DNA of 64,000 bases. Origin: Erythroxylum novogranatense. Its lineage: Eukaryota > Streptophyta > Magnoliopsida > Malpighiales > Erythroxylaceae. Numbering within the stretch: the stretch's first letter is position 1; every line of letters begins with the position of its first letter. Positions 47,620 through 60,037 of the stretch are shown piece after piece. The stretch lies in contig CM057232.1 of the NCBI GenBank assembly GCA_029891385.1, positions 66,029,824-66,093,823 on the forward strand. Reading direction: 5' to 3'. The notes under the pieces are model-generated. The model was given only the letters and a program-made list of their open reading frames with translations. It searched no databases and was not told the DNA's origin. Both the position numbers and the translations under genes were made by a program.

Positions 47620-50368
47620 TGTTAGGACCCCGCCCTCTCGAAGGACGTGACTAACGTCCTAAGTGACATCTGGACATGCATCCCGCAAGGGTGGCATGAG
47701 CATACCAATCAATCATAAAAAACGAACTTATTTCTCCTATTTCAGAACAGATTTTGGGAAACCTTAAACTAGAATTTCAATTTGACTACTTCAAAAAATT
47801 TGTTCCCCATTGTCTTAAGTTTCTAATGATACCAAAATCATTCCATTTGGTTCAAAAATCTGAAAGTGATAGCCCAAATATTTTCGGACTATTCTTGAAC
47901 TGAAACAATACATTATACTCAACTTCCATCTAGAAATTGAAAGTCTTAGAGACTGAATTAAAACTCAATTTCTTCAAAGGATTTGTAGCTCTATATATCA
48001 AGTTTATTTATAAACAAGAATCATCTCATTTGAAACTCTATAAATCAAGATATCATCCAAAGACCGAGTATATTCAGTGAAATATCTAATTCATACTCTT
48101 CCAATCGATATCCTTAGTTTGATTCAATCAATCTTTTTCAAATTTATTGAGAGATAGAGAAATGTGTTAGGAATCCATTGCTTTAAAAATCAGGTCATTT
48201 GGAGGTTGAACGACAAAGTTATGGTCAAAAGAGTGAAATATGTTCAGGTTTGGGGAGGGAAACACCTTCGTGCAATGTCCGCAGAGTCGTAATGCATGAT
48301 CGCAACTTCTCCCTTCTTTCTTTTTTTCTTTCGACTTGTATTGGTATAATGAGCATAACTTTCACTACAAATATCAAATTAAAGTCATTAAATGACTTTT
48401 TCAAAGAATACTTCTAGATCTACAACTTCTGTGAAGACTTTAAAAATAGTTTTTGCCTCTATAAGAGCCAAAATTTTAAAATGATGTAGCTATGCCGAAT
48501 GTCCATCCCAAGCAGCATCACAAACTTCTAATGATCATGTCTCTCAACTCTAATATCCAAAAAATTCATACTATATATCATTAGAAAACTAGAAAATAAC
48601 ACACAACTTCTAAGAAGATAACTTTGTCCAATTCTGCCTAGATCAATACAGTATTGCTCCTAAAGCCAGAACACAAATTCTCACCCTTATGGAAAACTTG
48701 AAAGTGAAATGAACAATTTGGATATTGCCATAGGAAAAACACAATCATACTTCATTAAAATAGAAATATAAGAGTTTTTAAAAAGATTTAATGGACATTT
48801 CAAGACACAATACGTCAATATTTCAAAATCCCAAAATAAAAAAGATACATGAATAGTAATTTGTTCAAAATGCAACTAAAGCCTTGTGGTTACAAATCTA
48901 ACCTAAATGCAAATTTTGAAGTGATGCCTCGATTCTCTTTCACTCGATCTCTTGCTCGTCGCCTAGAGATGGGAAAGAATGGGGGTGAGCTTAAAAGCTC
49001 ATGGGTAACAATTTTATAACCAGTAATAAACAAAACCATTGAAACACTTATTTCCATTGTAACAAAATTCACATTGAATCACAAAGCACATATTTCTCAA
49101 ATTCTCAACCAAATTCTCAATAATGCAAATCAGGTATGCATCAATCTTGTCAACATATCATAAGCATATAAACAAATCTAAATGGTTTGGAAGGTCTATA
49201 AATAGAACGAACTAACACATTTCCATGAAATGGGCTTGTGTAGTCGTGAAAAGAACGAACTAACACAATCCCACACAGTGGTTTTGTGTAGTCGTAAACA
49301 TGAGGGAGTCCATGAAAGAGCTCCATGCCACTAGTGGGCAGATAGGAGAAGCCTTTAGTTGAAATGCACTTGATATACAGAATGGACCAAACCAAACCCA
49401 CATAACATGTATTTCATAACTTGTAAACTTGTTTCCCAAAATGGCACATTTTTTAAACTGGATTTGTCATCAACACAATATGCTCATACCAAACACATAA
49501 CACATTCTCAAAGCATTCAAAGAGTCGTAAAGTACATTCATGAAATAGTTAAAATCATTTATTTCCATCATTCAAAAGAAAACATTAGTGGCCTATTACT
49601 TAATTGTAAAACCGTAACCCACCTTGAAATCCTTGCTTATAAAATTTGCTTAAGGATGTCGTTCCTTTTGCTCCTCTTGCTTCTCTTGATCCCCTCCTTG
49701 ATTTCCTTCATAAATGACAAAATTCCCATTCAATAGGAATTCAAACTATGAACCCATAAAGTACATTCATTAAAATTGACTCTAGATTGCTTATGCCTAT
49801 GTATTTCCTAAACTTCATGAACCAAAACCCTTCCATATATCCAAAGTATAAAAATCAAACTTACCTTGAATCTTCGCCAATTTATGAGATTATTAGCTCT
49901 AAAGAAAGTTCTTCCCTTCCTCTTTCTTTTTCCCTTCTTGGGCAACCTCAAACTTTTTCTCTAAGACTAAGAAAAGATGAAACCTAGCTCAAAACTCTAT
50001 TCTTTTCTCTACTTCACAAAACACCTCTTTCTCACCTTTTCATTTTTGTATTTCACTTCTTCTTTCTCCTATTTTCATTTTTTTTCTCCTTTAGGAAGAA
50101 GACAACACCTTTCCTTTCCCATTTTACCCTTAATGAATGAGAAAAGTCCACCTTGTCCTTCTTTTAATGCCTTAGTGTTTTTAACCTTAGGTAAACTACC
50201 CAAAATACCCCTTTATGCATTTTTACCACCTTTAATTCAACTAACCTGTGAAATAAATTCCACTAACATAGAAATAAAAAAAATTAACTCCAAAAAATTC
50301 ACATATCTAAACCTCATAATTATCTAAATCATGCTTAACTAAATTAAAAAAATGTTCGGGGTTCAACA
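47620..50368 (-). repeat. Solo LTR H (Tekay-like family)
   Basis: Starts TGTTAGGACCCCG and ends CGGGGTTCAACA. The target duplication is ACTTT (47615-47619) and ACTTC (50369-50373), one mismatch. No internal region. On the minus strand it has donor AAG|GTAAGTTTG (GT at 49864), donor-like AAG|GTGGGTTAC (49622), GCTCACCCCC and CCCATCTCTAG (ending at 48963), the same order as in A, B and D. It also carries the shared module around 47800-48620. Confidence 0.92.
48963..49864 (-). other. Candidate LTR intron signals, solo LTR H
   Basis: Both donor-like sites, the conserved GTTACCCATGAGC stretch and the pyrimidine-rich TAG keep the order seen in B and D, although H is a different family. Confidence 0.4.
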
Positions 50369-50373
50369 ACTTC

Positions 50374-53000
50374 TATAGCGCCCCTTTTATAGTAGGGTAC
50401 ACACCGGGATGCTTGGAGGTCATTTCGGTATATATATCCTATAATAACGATACGGTACGTTCGATCACTACATTCACTTCACATGGCATCATAACATTAA
50501 TCCCTTATAGGCATCAAAAGAAAATCACAATATTTTAAAAACCAACTTTTTCCTTATTTCATTGTGTAAAATCGAAAGTCTACACTGTGTCTTTCATCCT
50601 TTACTAAATGTGCATCCTCAAAACCTAGTACAAAAGTACTACATGAAAGAGGAAAATATATAAAATCTATCTAAGCCATCCCAAAATTCCAATTGATCAA
50701 CCTTTGATCCATGACTTCTCTTCCCAAATCACAATCCACATGGCTATTAGAGCCTTTCAGTAGCTAGAGTCGTCTCTCGATCCTGAAAGACAACGTTGTA
50801 ATTTTGGTGAGTTTTCTGAATTCAATGAGGCAACCATCATCGATGGTTCACTCAATTCATGCAACATAACAATTCACATAAAATATAATTCATAACTTTG
50901 CATAATGAACACGTATCACATTTAAATTTTAGAGCAAATCAATTTGGAATTTCAAACAATCAACATACTTGTTAAAAATGCATATGAAATGCTCATGAGA
51001 CACTTTTCCCATTGTTACTTTGTTTTGATCGAGTGTCTAAACTATCCCGCATCCATTTTGGATACCGGGCTCATTAACAACTGTCCCTTATCCGATGAGA
51101 ATACCGGGCTCATTTTACATAAGGAGCTTTAGGCTATTAATCACTGTCTGAGTTCGAGTCTCTTTTTGCACTTTGAGCTTTAAACTTTGATCGGTGGCTT
51201 CTCTGGTCACAACTGCCATTATTTGATTGTGCACTCATGTATGGAATGCATCTATCACAATCGATCATATTATGAAACACATAATTCTTCATATTCATAT
51301 TCAAGCAGCACTTCCATATAAACTCCACATTTTATATTCATTGGACTTTCTGTCCAGATATCAAGAGAATTCAATTCACATCCATTTATCAGTCAAAACA
51401 TAATTTAAGTAAATAATAATGGAGAGAAACCGTCTAAGTTACTCACAAGTCGCTCTCGAAGATAACACCTAGAAGTTCTGACAATATCTAGAGGTTGATG
51501 TTCCAGTTGCTCCTATATATCAAATAGCACATACACATCCATCACAATTTGTACAATCATAAGTGTTTAACAATGCACATGTATGTAATAAAATATATAC
51601 AATGAATGTTCATGACAATCCTGGGTATTTATCTATTAGTTTCATCCAAAAATTATTCTCATATCAAAGCCCATCTAAGTATAATTTATACTTAGGATTA
51701 TGCCTCACTAACACCATTAAATTCACAATTTATTTCACATTGAATCACTTCGTACTTTTCTTAGACACACTTTCAGGTTTATTGCTCATGTTCAATCAGA
51801 AGGTGAAACTGATGTAATTTGGTCAAACTCTCATTTAGGAAAGTGTTCCTCTATGTCTTATGTTTCTATTTACACTAAAATCACTCAATTTGGTTAATTA
51901 ATTTGGAAGATATATCTCGAACATTTTTGGACTGCTCTTATCCAAAATAGTAGACTATATACAACTTCCAGCCAGAAATTGAACATCGTAGCAACTAAAT
52001 CACAATTTGAATTTTTTTTATTTGATTTGTAGTTCTATTTATCTATTTTACTCCAAATAAAAAATCATCTCATTTGGAATCCTACAGATCCAAATATAAT
52101 CATAATACTGAAGTGTGTTCAGTAAGACAATCCTATTTCACAATTCCAACAAATTCCATAATTTGTTTTGATCAACCTTTTTCAATTCTATTCAAAATGC
52201 TACCAAATTTTGTGTAGTGATAGAAAAATGTGTTATGAATCTATTGGTCTAAGAATTACTTCATTTGGAGGTTAGGTTATGAAGTTATGGCCAAAAGAAT
52301 CAACCATGCCTATGTCCTCAATCATGTTGTACCTATCTCAGAACAATTGGCATAACTTTCACTAGAAATTTCAGATTAAGGTTTTCTTTAATGGTTTCGA
52401 AGAAGTCTTCTAGATCTACCACTTTCATGAAGACTCAAAGGCAAATTCTATCATCTAGATGGTTAAAAATGGGACCAGATGATAGGATTAGATTAACAGT
52501 GCAACAGATGATATGACGTCATTACCAGACGATATGACGTCATCAGACAATACGCCCTTACCAGACGATACGTCCTCACCAGACAATATATCCTCACCAA
52601 ATGATACATCATCACCAGATGATATGTCCTCCTCAGGCGATGCATCCTCACCAGATGACACATCATCACCAGACGATACATCCTATACTCCTATGCATCT
52701 CCAATTATAAGAACTATAACTTTTGACTCTGATATCAAAAAATTCTATACTATATACCGTTGGAAAGTTAGAAAGCTAAATTAAAACTTTATAGAGACAA
52801 CTTTGTTAAGATTTGCCTAAATCAATACATTAAATTCATAGAAGTTCAGATCAAAGATTCAACTCTCAACTATTCATTCCCAGAAAATTTTCGAACTTCC
52901 ATTTTCTAAAATCCAAGACTTCAATTTTTTATTTCTAGTCTTTCTGCTCCATTTCATTCAACTCATTTACAGCTATTTCACACTACCCCTAAATATATAA
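50374..53000 (-). repeat. LTR (or LTR fragment) E, related to C and F
   Basis: The left end TATAGCGCCCC resembles TGTAGCCCCCC of F. The segment 50810-50860 (CAACCATCATCGATGGTTCA) matches C near 17107, and GGTGGCT..TCTGGTCACAAC (51190) matches C near 17430. On the minus strand it has CTTTCAG (50783) and CTT|GTGAGTAAC (51446), like C. No PBS or PPT was found and the right edge is uncertain, near copia I. It may be a solo LTR or a fragment. Contains a minisatellite. Confidence 0.7.
52499..52686 (+). repeat. 18-bp minisatellite in E
   Basis: About nine to ten tandem units of CCAGACGATACATCCTCA with substitutions. Because the period is a multiple of three, one frame stays open and reads S-P-D-D-x-S repeats. 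Nothing else supports a gene. Confidence 0.9.
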
Positions 53001-53039
53001 ATTTATTCAAAAATTATCAAAAGCCAAAAGTTGATGGTT

Positions 53040-53990
53040 TATCATATTCATGTACTGCCACCATTCTTTGCATTTTCAACTATTGTCCATATTGCAGCTT
53101 CAACTTTGAATTCTTTTAACTTTTCAAAAGATTCACTCTTTTTATGCATAAATTACAAATAACCATGCCGAGAGTAATCGTTTATAAAGATTATGAAGTA
53201 TTCATAACCTCCTCTAGCTTATACATTCATGGGCCCACACATATCAGTATATACCAGGTCTAACGTAGATTCAGATCTATTTCCTTTGCATTTTTCCTTT
53301 AATACAAGATTCAAAGGTGGGTAATGTATCATTATCCAAGACCATAAGGATCCCATTCTTTACTAACCTATCAAGTCTTTTCTGAATGATATGACCCATT
53401 CTTAAGCGCCACAGATATTTTGAATTAATGCTAGAGACAATGGATTCTATTGGTTTTATCAATTATGTGGTGTTTAGTGTGCCTATAATAGGTTCTATAC
53501 AGAATAATCCCTACTTGATTATTGCATTACAAAAAAAATACTTATTCTCATATATTGAAACAATATTTTCAAAATATAAGGAATAACCATATTTTATTAA
53601 ACAAAAAACAGAAATAATGTTCCTTACAATCATTGGGATGTAATATACATCTTCCAAATATAACCTATGACCATTAGGAAACTCTAAAATAATAGTTCCA
53701 CTGATTTTTCCAAAATGTAGGATCCATCTGCTATCTTGACTTGAAACCTACCTTTAAGTAATCTTTTCCTTTGCTAGAACCCGTGCAAAGAATTACAAAC
53801 ATGGTCAGTGACTCCTGAATCTAATATCCAAGAATCAAATAAATATGCCACATTTCTAATCCCTAAAGAACTTCAGAAACCCATACCTTGTTTGCTTTTG
53901 AGGGACTCAAGGTAGACTGAATAGTTTCTTTTCCAGTGGCCCATCTCATCATAGTGGAAACACTTTCCTTTGGTGTTCTCTTTTGCCTTC
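53040..53990 (-). pseudogene. pol: I zinc knuckle, protease and integrase start, broken
   Basis: Minus-strand reading: CFHYDEMGHWKRNY near 53950 is a zinc knuckle with two Cys changed to Tyr. WILDSGVTDHVCN near 53820 is a protease active site (DSG) typical of copia. YLWRLRMGHIIQKRLDRLVK (53400) is the GAG-pre-integrase region, followed by DMCGPM (about 53230), where the first integrase Asp lies. The core is cut before the second Asp. Several stops. Confidence 0.82.
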
Positions 53991-54001
53991 TTTTTCATGG
54001 G

Positions 54002-54709
54002 TTAGGCCTTGACCCCTGTTTGGACCTTCTTTTTCATTAAACCCTTCTTCTTTTCCTTGCCCTTGCCCTTAGATTTAAAAGAAGATGCTACATTTTCTTC
54101 TAGCCCATGAGGCTTGATATTCAATATCTCCTTCATACTCTGAAGAGTATTCATCAACTCACTCAAGGTGTAATCCTTGCTATTGAGCTCATAGTCCAAC
54201 TTAAACTGCTGAAAAGAAGAGTTTAAGCTATTGATGAACATAATCATCTGTATGTCTGCATCAATGTCCGCCCCAAGCATCTTAGCCTCAGTGATTGCAG
54301 AGATTATCTTAAGCATATAATCCCACACCGATTCACCAGGTTTTTATCTGAGATTATGAAAGGTTTGGATAGCTTTCACCCTTTCAGACCTGGTCCTTAG
54401 ATTCAACATCATATGTAGGTGATGGACCATTGCACTAGTAGTTTTTATACAAGCAATTCTCTTTTGCAACTTGCCGTCGACAAAAGCTAGAATATAACGC
54501 TTAGAAGTCTTATCAGCATTCTGTTGTTGCTCATGTTGCTGGACTAGGTCAGGAGTTGAATCTCCACCTGAAGGTGCTGGCTCATTTTAAATTAATGCCC
54601 ATGATATTCGTTCATATTAAAAAACAATGTCTAGGTTACGTCTCAATTCATTAAAATTCTCTCCATTTTCCAATTTGTTATTTTTCAAGAGCAAAGTGAG
54701 TGGATTCAT
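54002..54709 (-). pseudogene. gag: I gag (copia), broken
   Basis: The ATG at 54709 gives MNPLTLLLKNNKLENGENFN, the usual copia gag opening, followed by a stop near 54630. The body reads YILAFVDGKLQKRIA, then VWDYMLKIISAITEAKMLGA and LSELMNTLQSMKEILN, a UBN2-type capsid. The basic tail KSKGKGKEKKKGLMKKK leads to the nucleocapsid. In-frame stops at the start and near 54345 prevent translation. Confidence 0.85.
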
Positions 54710-55359
54710 TTTGTGGTGATTATGTATGAAAAATAAATTATTAACGAATGAGCATACTAGTCAACAATATTAGGACTTTGTATAAAATCATAATGCATGT
54801 ATGTATGATGATAGATTTAACAAAACTTTTAAAAATTAAATATTTGTATGACGGATATTTTTCTTATCCATAATGGACTTAGTGACGATGGGGCACCTTA
54901 TCCGTTAAAAGAAAAATAGGGACCCTCCCACTAAAAAAGCTACTATGCTTCTTTATGCCTAACTTTTAAAAAAACGTTATAATTTGGTCCAAACATTTAT
55001 CAACAGAGCTACAGTAGACAAATTTTGATAAATTACGTTGAGTGTGTAACCATTTGATTCATCCACTAAAGATACTTGCAAACCATGCCTCAGCAGGAGG
55101 TCACATTTGTTACCAATAAATGGACTTATCCTTAAGGAGACCCAAACCATGCAAGATCAATTCATTCCTTTTAGTGGGGAGTAACACTTCACTATATGCA
55201 AATGGCATCATATGGAGACAATGGACTCTCACATGAATATCCTCTCATACTCAATTTTTTTGGGCTTTAAGTTTTAATAAATACCATCTTGTCTAGATGC
55301 AATTTATTAACCATCCTATATTGTTTCATTATATATCTCATACCAAAATTTAGTTAATT

Positions 55360-55950
55360 CATAATAAACAAAACCGAAACCTTACCTCTTCATTTCTTCA
55401 TCCATGGCTTCTTCATCTTCATCATTACATTAAAGCATACACGATTTGGATAAAATGGTAATTTTAAAACTTTTTAGAAATCAAAATTGCAGAAGAAGCA
55501 ATATAACCAAATCAACATGCATATCATGATACGATAAAAAGGAAAAATATTTGCATAAACACAAGATGAAAATTATTACCGATTCCTTTGCTATAGCTCT
55601 AACTCCTCGCTGTGCTATCCTATCCTCAGCAATGTATCCTCTCGTAGGTAATGTATCTGCTTCTAGTTATTGAATCCTCTTCTCAATATTGTATCCTCGA
55701 CCAATTCAATTGACCGCTTGTTCTTCTTGGACAACTTGGTCAATAAGATCCTTTGGTGGGAAAGAAGAAGAAAACTTAAAAAGATTTTGCCTTAGAAGAA
55801 AGAAGCCAGTGATGAGACACCTCCCATGCAATTTTTGGCTTACACATGCAACATAAGAGAGAGAGAGATAAAAATTCAACAATCCCTTGTATTTCCTCTC
55901 ACAATTTTGGTTACACTAAGCTAATGTTCCTACTGAAATAATTTCTCCCC
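55360..55950 (-). repeat. Partial LTR of copia I (L family)
   Basis: 55440-55800 aligns, on the minus strand, with the 3' part of L+ (61740-62100), for example AAGCAATATAACCAAATC and CCTTTGGTGGGAAAG. The 5' part of the LTR is missing or unrecognisable, and both edges are approximate. A GGGGGAGAAAT on the minus strand at 55941-55951 could instead be a PPT of element J. Confidence 0.6.
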
Positions 55951-56045
55951 CATACATACTCAACAAAATAATGCACCCGAAGATGTTATAATCAATCACA
56001 TAGCAAGAGTAAGTAAACAAGTGAAGGAAAGAAACAACCTGAGAA

Positions 56046-57240
56046 TTACAAACGTTGTTGGTTCTCATAGTAGAGCTTCAATAGAAAGCCATTCACCTTG
56101 AGTTTGACTCCAATCTCTTCATGTAAAAGCTCTACCATACTAGAATTGTGCGCCTTAGTGACTATGTATGGCCCATCCCAGTGAGTGTTGAACTTTCCGT
56201 GCTTAAAAGTAAAACGAGCCTTGAATAATAGAACTTTGTCTCCTTCTTTGAAGTTCTTCCTCTAGAGAACTTTATCGTGCATCAACTTTGTTTTCTCATT
56301 GTAAAGGTGAGAGTTCTCATATGCCTCTAGCTGCAACTCTTCTAATTCTGGCAACTACAGCTTCCTCTCCATACCAAAAGATTCCAAGTCCATGTTCCGC
56401 TTGACTACCCAATATGCTTTGTTCTCCAACTCCACCGACAAATGGGAAGCTTTTCCATAGATTAAACGTTAGGGAGACATGCCAATTGGTGACTTGTAGG
56501 TAGTCCGATAGGCCCATAATGCTTCTTCTAAATGCAAGCTCCAGTCTTTCTTTAATGACTTGACTATCTTCTCCAAGATATGCTTGACCTCTCTACTCAG
56601 CTTGACCATTAGTTTATGGGTGGTGTCCAGTGGAGAATTTGTTAGTGACACCAAATTTAGAAAATAGGTTGTCAACTACCTTATTACAAAAATGTGTTCC
56701 TCTATCACTCACCACAACCTTTGGAATCCTAAACCTACAGAAAATGTTGGACTTATGAAATTTAGCCACTATGCGGGCATCATATTTTCTAATAAGTACA
56801 TCGTCTATCCATTTGGATATGTAATCGACAGCTAAAAGGATATACACAAAACCAAAAGATGGAGGAAAGGGACCTATGAAATCAATGCCCCAAACATCAA
56901 TGATTTTGCAAAATAGTAAAGGTTGCTGAGGCATTTCATGCCTTTTACTTAACCCTCCAAAATGTTGAAATTTATCACTTGATTGACAAAATGTAGAAGA
57001 ATCTTTAAAAGGGGTAGGCCAATAAAAAACAAAATCTATAATTTTCCTAGATGTTCTCCATGCATAAAAATGCCCACCACAAACCATTAAATGGCAAGTT
57101 AAAATTATAACATCGAATTCTCCACTAGACACACATTTTATGATGACTTAGACACTGCACACTCACCGTAGATGAGGAGCATCCCAAATGTAATGCCTAG
57201 TTTCGCTCCTTAGCTTTTGGGCCTACGACTTAGACATAAG
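56046..57240 (-). pseudogene. pol: J integrase, broken
   Basis: Minus-strand pieces: CGGHFYAWRTSRKIIDFVFY and FCQSSDKFQHFG are the zinc region (second Cys pair altered). DVWGIDFIGPFPPSFG holds the first catalytic Asp, VSDRGTHFCNK the second. The Glu region is displaced by a frameshift near 56640 ([33 protein letters not shown]). The C-terminal part FKEGDKVLLFKARF...GPYIVTKA ends at a TAA at 56046-56048. The motifs match the Athila/Tat clade. Confidence 0.88.
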
Positions 57241-58276
57241 AGGAGGGTTAGTCCAGTCATGAGATAATTGACTATATGTGCATACCAAGGCTCCTTTAAA
57301 ACAAAAGCACATAAGACTGAATCAAGAAAAGAATCGCAAGTAAGTTTAGAAGATTCCATTCCCTTTGTATCATCTAGTAGCCTACTTATGTGATCAGTTA
57401 CATTATTCGTTTCCCCGAATTGATCGTTTATCTCAATGTAAAATTCTTGAAGAAGTAATGTCCATCTTATCAATCTAGGCTTTAATTGTGGTTTCTTGAG
57501 GAGATATCAAACAACTACATGGTCAGTAAAAATGGTGACATGGGAGTTTAACAAATAAGGCCTAAACTTTTCTAAGGTAAAAACTACCACAAACAGTTCT
57601 TTCTCAGTTGTTGTGTAGTTGATTTGAGCTAGATCTAGTGCTTTCAAGGCATATGCAATGACTCATGCAAGCTTCTCTTCCCATTGGCCGAGCATAGCTT
57701 CTACAACATAATTAGAAGCATAACATGAAAGCTCAAAAGGTAAATTCCAATTAGGGGCAACTAGAATAAGGGGAGAAATGAGTTTGAATTTTAACTCATC
57801 AAAACCATCTCTACAAGAATCATCAAACTCAATTTTTTCATCTTTTTCTAAAAGCTTTAAAAGCGGTAATGCAATCTTGCTGAAATCTTTTATGAAACAC
57901 CTATAAACTCCTGCATTACCTAAAAATGACCTTATATCTTTAATACAAACATGATAAGGCAAAGAAGATATAACCTTAATCTTAGCTTTATTAACTTCAA
58001 TCCTTTTGCTAGAAATCAAATGGCCTAGCACTATGCCTTCATTGACCATAAAATGAAATTTTTCAAAGTTTAAAATCAAATTCTTTTCAATACATCTTTT
58101 AAAAAATTTTCAAGACTAGCTAGGAAATTATCAAAAGAACCACGATAAATCATGAAATTGTGCATAAATACTTCCATGCATTCCTCTAAAAATTCATAGA
58201 AAATAGCCATCACACAACGCTAGAAAGTCCCTGGAGCATTACATAAACCAAAAGGCATCCTTCGATAAGCAAAGGT
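57210..58276 (-). pseudogene. pol: J reverse transcriptase (3' half) and RNase H, broken
   Basis: From the LTR junction the minus strand reads TFAYRRMPFGLCNAPGTFQR, the RT stretch just after the insertion. The expected catalytic F-M-D-D reads FMHNF (about 58160), so both Asp are lost. VLGHLISSKRIEVNKAKIKV and FLGNAGVYRCFIKDFSKIAL are RT thumb motifs. RNase H covers ASNYVVEAMLGQ, FTDHVVV and RLIRWTLLLQEFYIEINDQF. Stops near 57662 and 57510. Confidence 0.88.
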
Positions 58277-60037
58277 TGTTGGATCAGAAAAAAGAAAGCA
58301 TGTTATATTTGAATAAATGATAGATTTTAAAACTTTTATGAAATCATTTTTCAAGCAGAAGCAACAATTCCAAATCATCATGTAAATCCATACATGATAT
58401 GGTATAAGGATAATAAAAACATAAACAAGATGAGGAGTATTATCCACTCCTTCCCTACAGCTTTAAATCCTCGTTGCGCTATCCTCTCCTTCTTCTTGTA
58501 TCCAAATCCTTTTCCTTTGAATCTTTTTCTTTGGAAATCTATCTTCTCCTTGTTGTTGTATCCTCAACCAATTTGATTTACCACTTGTTCTTCAAGGAAA
58601 ACTAGGTTAACAAAATCCTTTGGTGGGAAAGGAGAAGAAATATTTGGAGGAGATTTTCTTAGCAGAAGATGAACTAAAAATGAAACTCTTTCACTTGGTA
58701 ATTTCGGTTCACCCTTGCATGAAAGGAGAGAGTGTGACTAAAAACATGCAAGAAGACTTTCTTACACTACCAAATTCAGTTATGTATGGAATGGAAGAAG
58801 AGAGAGGCATCCAATGCATCACTTCTTTCATTAATCAATCATAAAGCAACCAATAAATGAGACTCTCTTCATTTATCTTTACAATGGTTATATGAAAAGA
58901 CCATAACCTAAAATTGAATTATCAATTTCGATTTTTGTAAGAAGAAACAAGGACGAAGGTCCATCCAAAGTACATCTTTCTTTTTTAATCTAATGAATGC
59001 CAATAGGTTACATGCTAACATTAAAAGATAACCATTAAACCATTTAATGGTAAGTTCATAACTCCACTTAATGATGATAAACCATAATAAAGACCATCTT
59101 TATTTTAGCATTTTAATGTCAAATGTTCAGCTGCACATTTAACCTAAGAAGACCGAAATTGCTACTTCACTCTTTAAAAAATTTGTTTTAATATAATTAA
59201 TCTAATTAATTACATTAAACCAAAATCTAGCACATTTCTAAATGTACATTTGGACTTCTAATTCACCATTAATTAGAGCAAGCCCAATATTCAATTATGG
59301 GCTTCTAAAACCTCCATTTATATTTCTTACTTAGCTTGATAACTTTCCTTAAAGCCAAGTGGGGAATCTTATTGTACTTTGATAATTCAAGCTCTAATAA
59401 GCCCAGAATTAATTTAATCTCATTAGAATTAATTCTAGCTTATTAACTAAATGTGATTCCACTAAAGACAATTTGTTCAACTTTTGAATTATTAAATATT
59501 ATGAGACCACATATTTCATGTCCAATTGCAAACCCTATTTAGAACCTTATTATAACCATCCGCACAACAAAGGGTAAAATTATCGTTTCGCCCTTATGTT
59601 GGTTTTTCCTTCTAGATCTCCCATTTTACATTATATGGTGATTAAAACATAAGGTCTCATCTTAGTGTCAAGACATGATGGGTAACTAGTCCTTCAAAAT
59701 ACTGGCACCATTTTAATCACCAAATCTCCTTAAAACATCTAGAAGTGATGATAGCATTATAAACTCTTTATTTAAGTGAATGTTCCTTAATACATGTTTC
59801 AATTAATAATTCCAACATGCAGACACTAGATTAATACTCTGTAAAAATCCATTCTGATCATATCAAGAATTATAATGAAACACATATGGGTTCACTACTC
59901 ATCAAGATTTTGGTTCATAATAAGCGAATACTTAAGTTGTATGTTTTAAGATTAAAGTAATGGCCCACTTTATTCATGAAGACATATTTGATTCCAGATT
60001 CATTTAATAGTGCCATTATCGATAGTCTACTACTATC
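58277..60037 (-). repeat. Solo LTR L- (copia), piece 1
   Basis: Starts TGTTGGATCAGAAAAAAG, which is the reversed LTR end, and runs to 60037, where L+ is inserted. It resumes at 62144. The TSD AAGGT (58272-58276 and 62498-62502) is perfect, and removing the LTR rejoins J's RT as TCSFGTFAYRRMPFG. No internal domain, so solo. Total length about 2.1 kb. Confidence 0.93.

Larger units (their letters stand above)
53030..55360 (-). mobile_element. Copia element I, truncated internal region
   Basis: A minus-strand copia remnant with leader, gag, zinc knuckle, protease and the first part of integrase. Integrase stops abruptly near 53030, where E sequence begins; RT and RNase H are absent. A degenerate PBS-like TGGTATGAGA lies at ~55337-55348. 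The LTR fragment upstream is related to L+ and L-, so I belongs to that family or a close one. Confidence 0.85.
55990..58276 (-). mobile_element. Gypsy element J (Athila/Tat-like), pol 3' part
   Basis: Minus-strand pol fragments from RT to the end of integrase. The upstream half continues at 62498-63358, beyond two nested LTRs. The TSD AAGGT at 58272-58276 and 62498-62502 marks the insertion. The gag and protease start are missing. It belongs to a different gypsy branch from B and D (no chromodomain; integrase ends in KVNGFLLKLYY). Confidence 0.88.

Noticed and set aside
52513..52710. Open frame reading S-P-D-D repeats as a small protein gene
   Set aside because: It is fully explained by an 18-bp minisatellite in an LTR; there is no promoter context or homologue.
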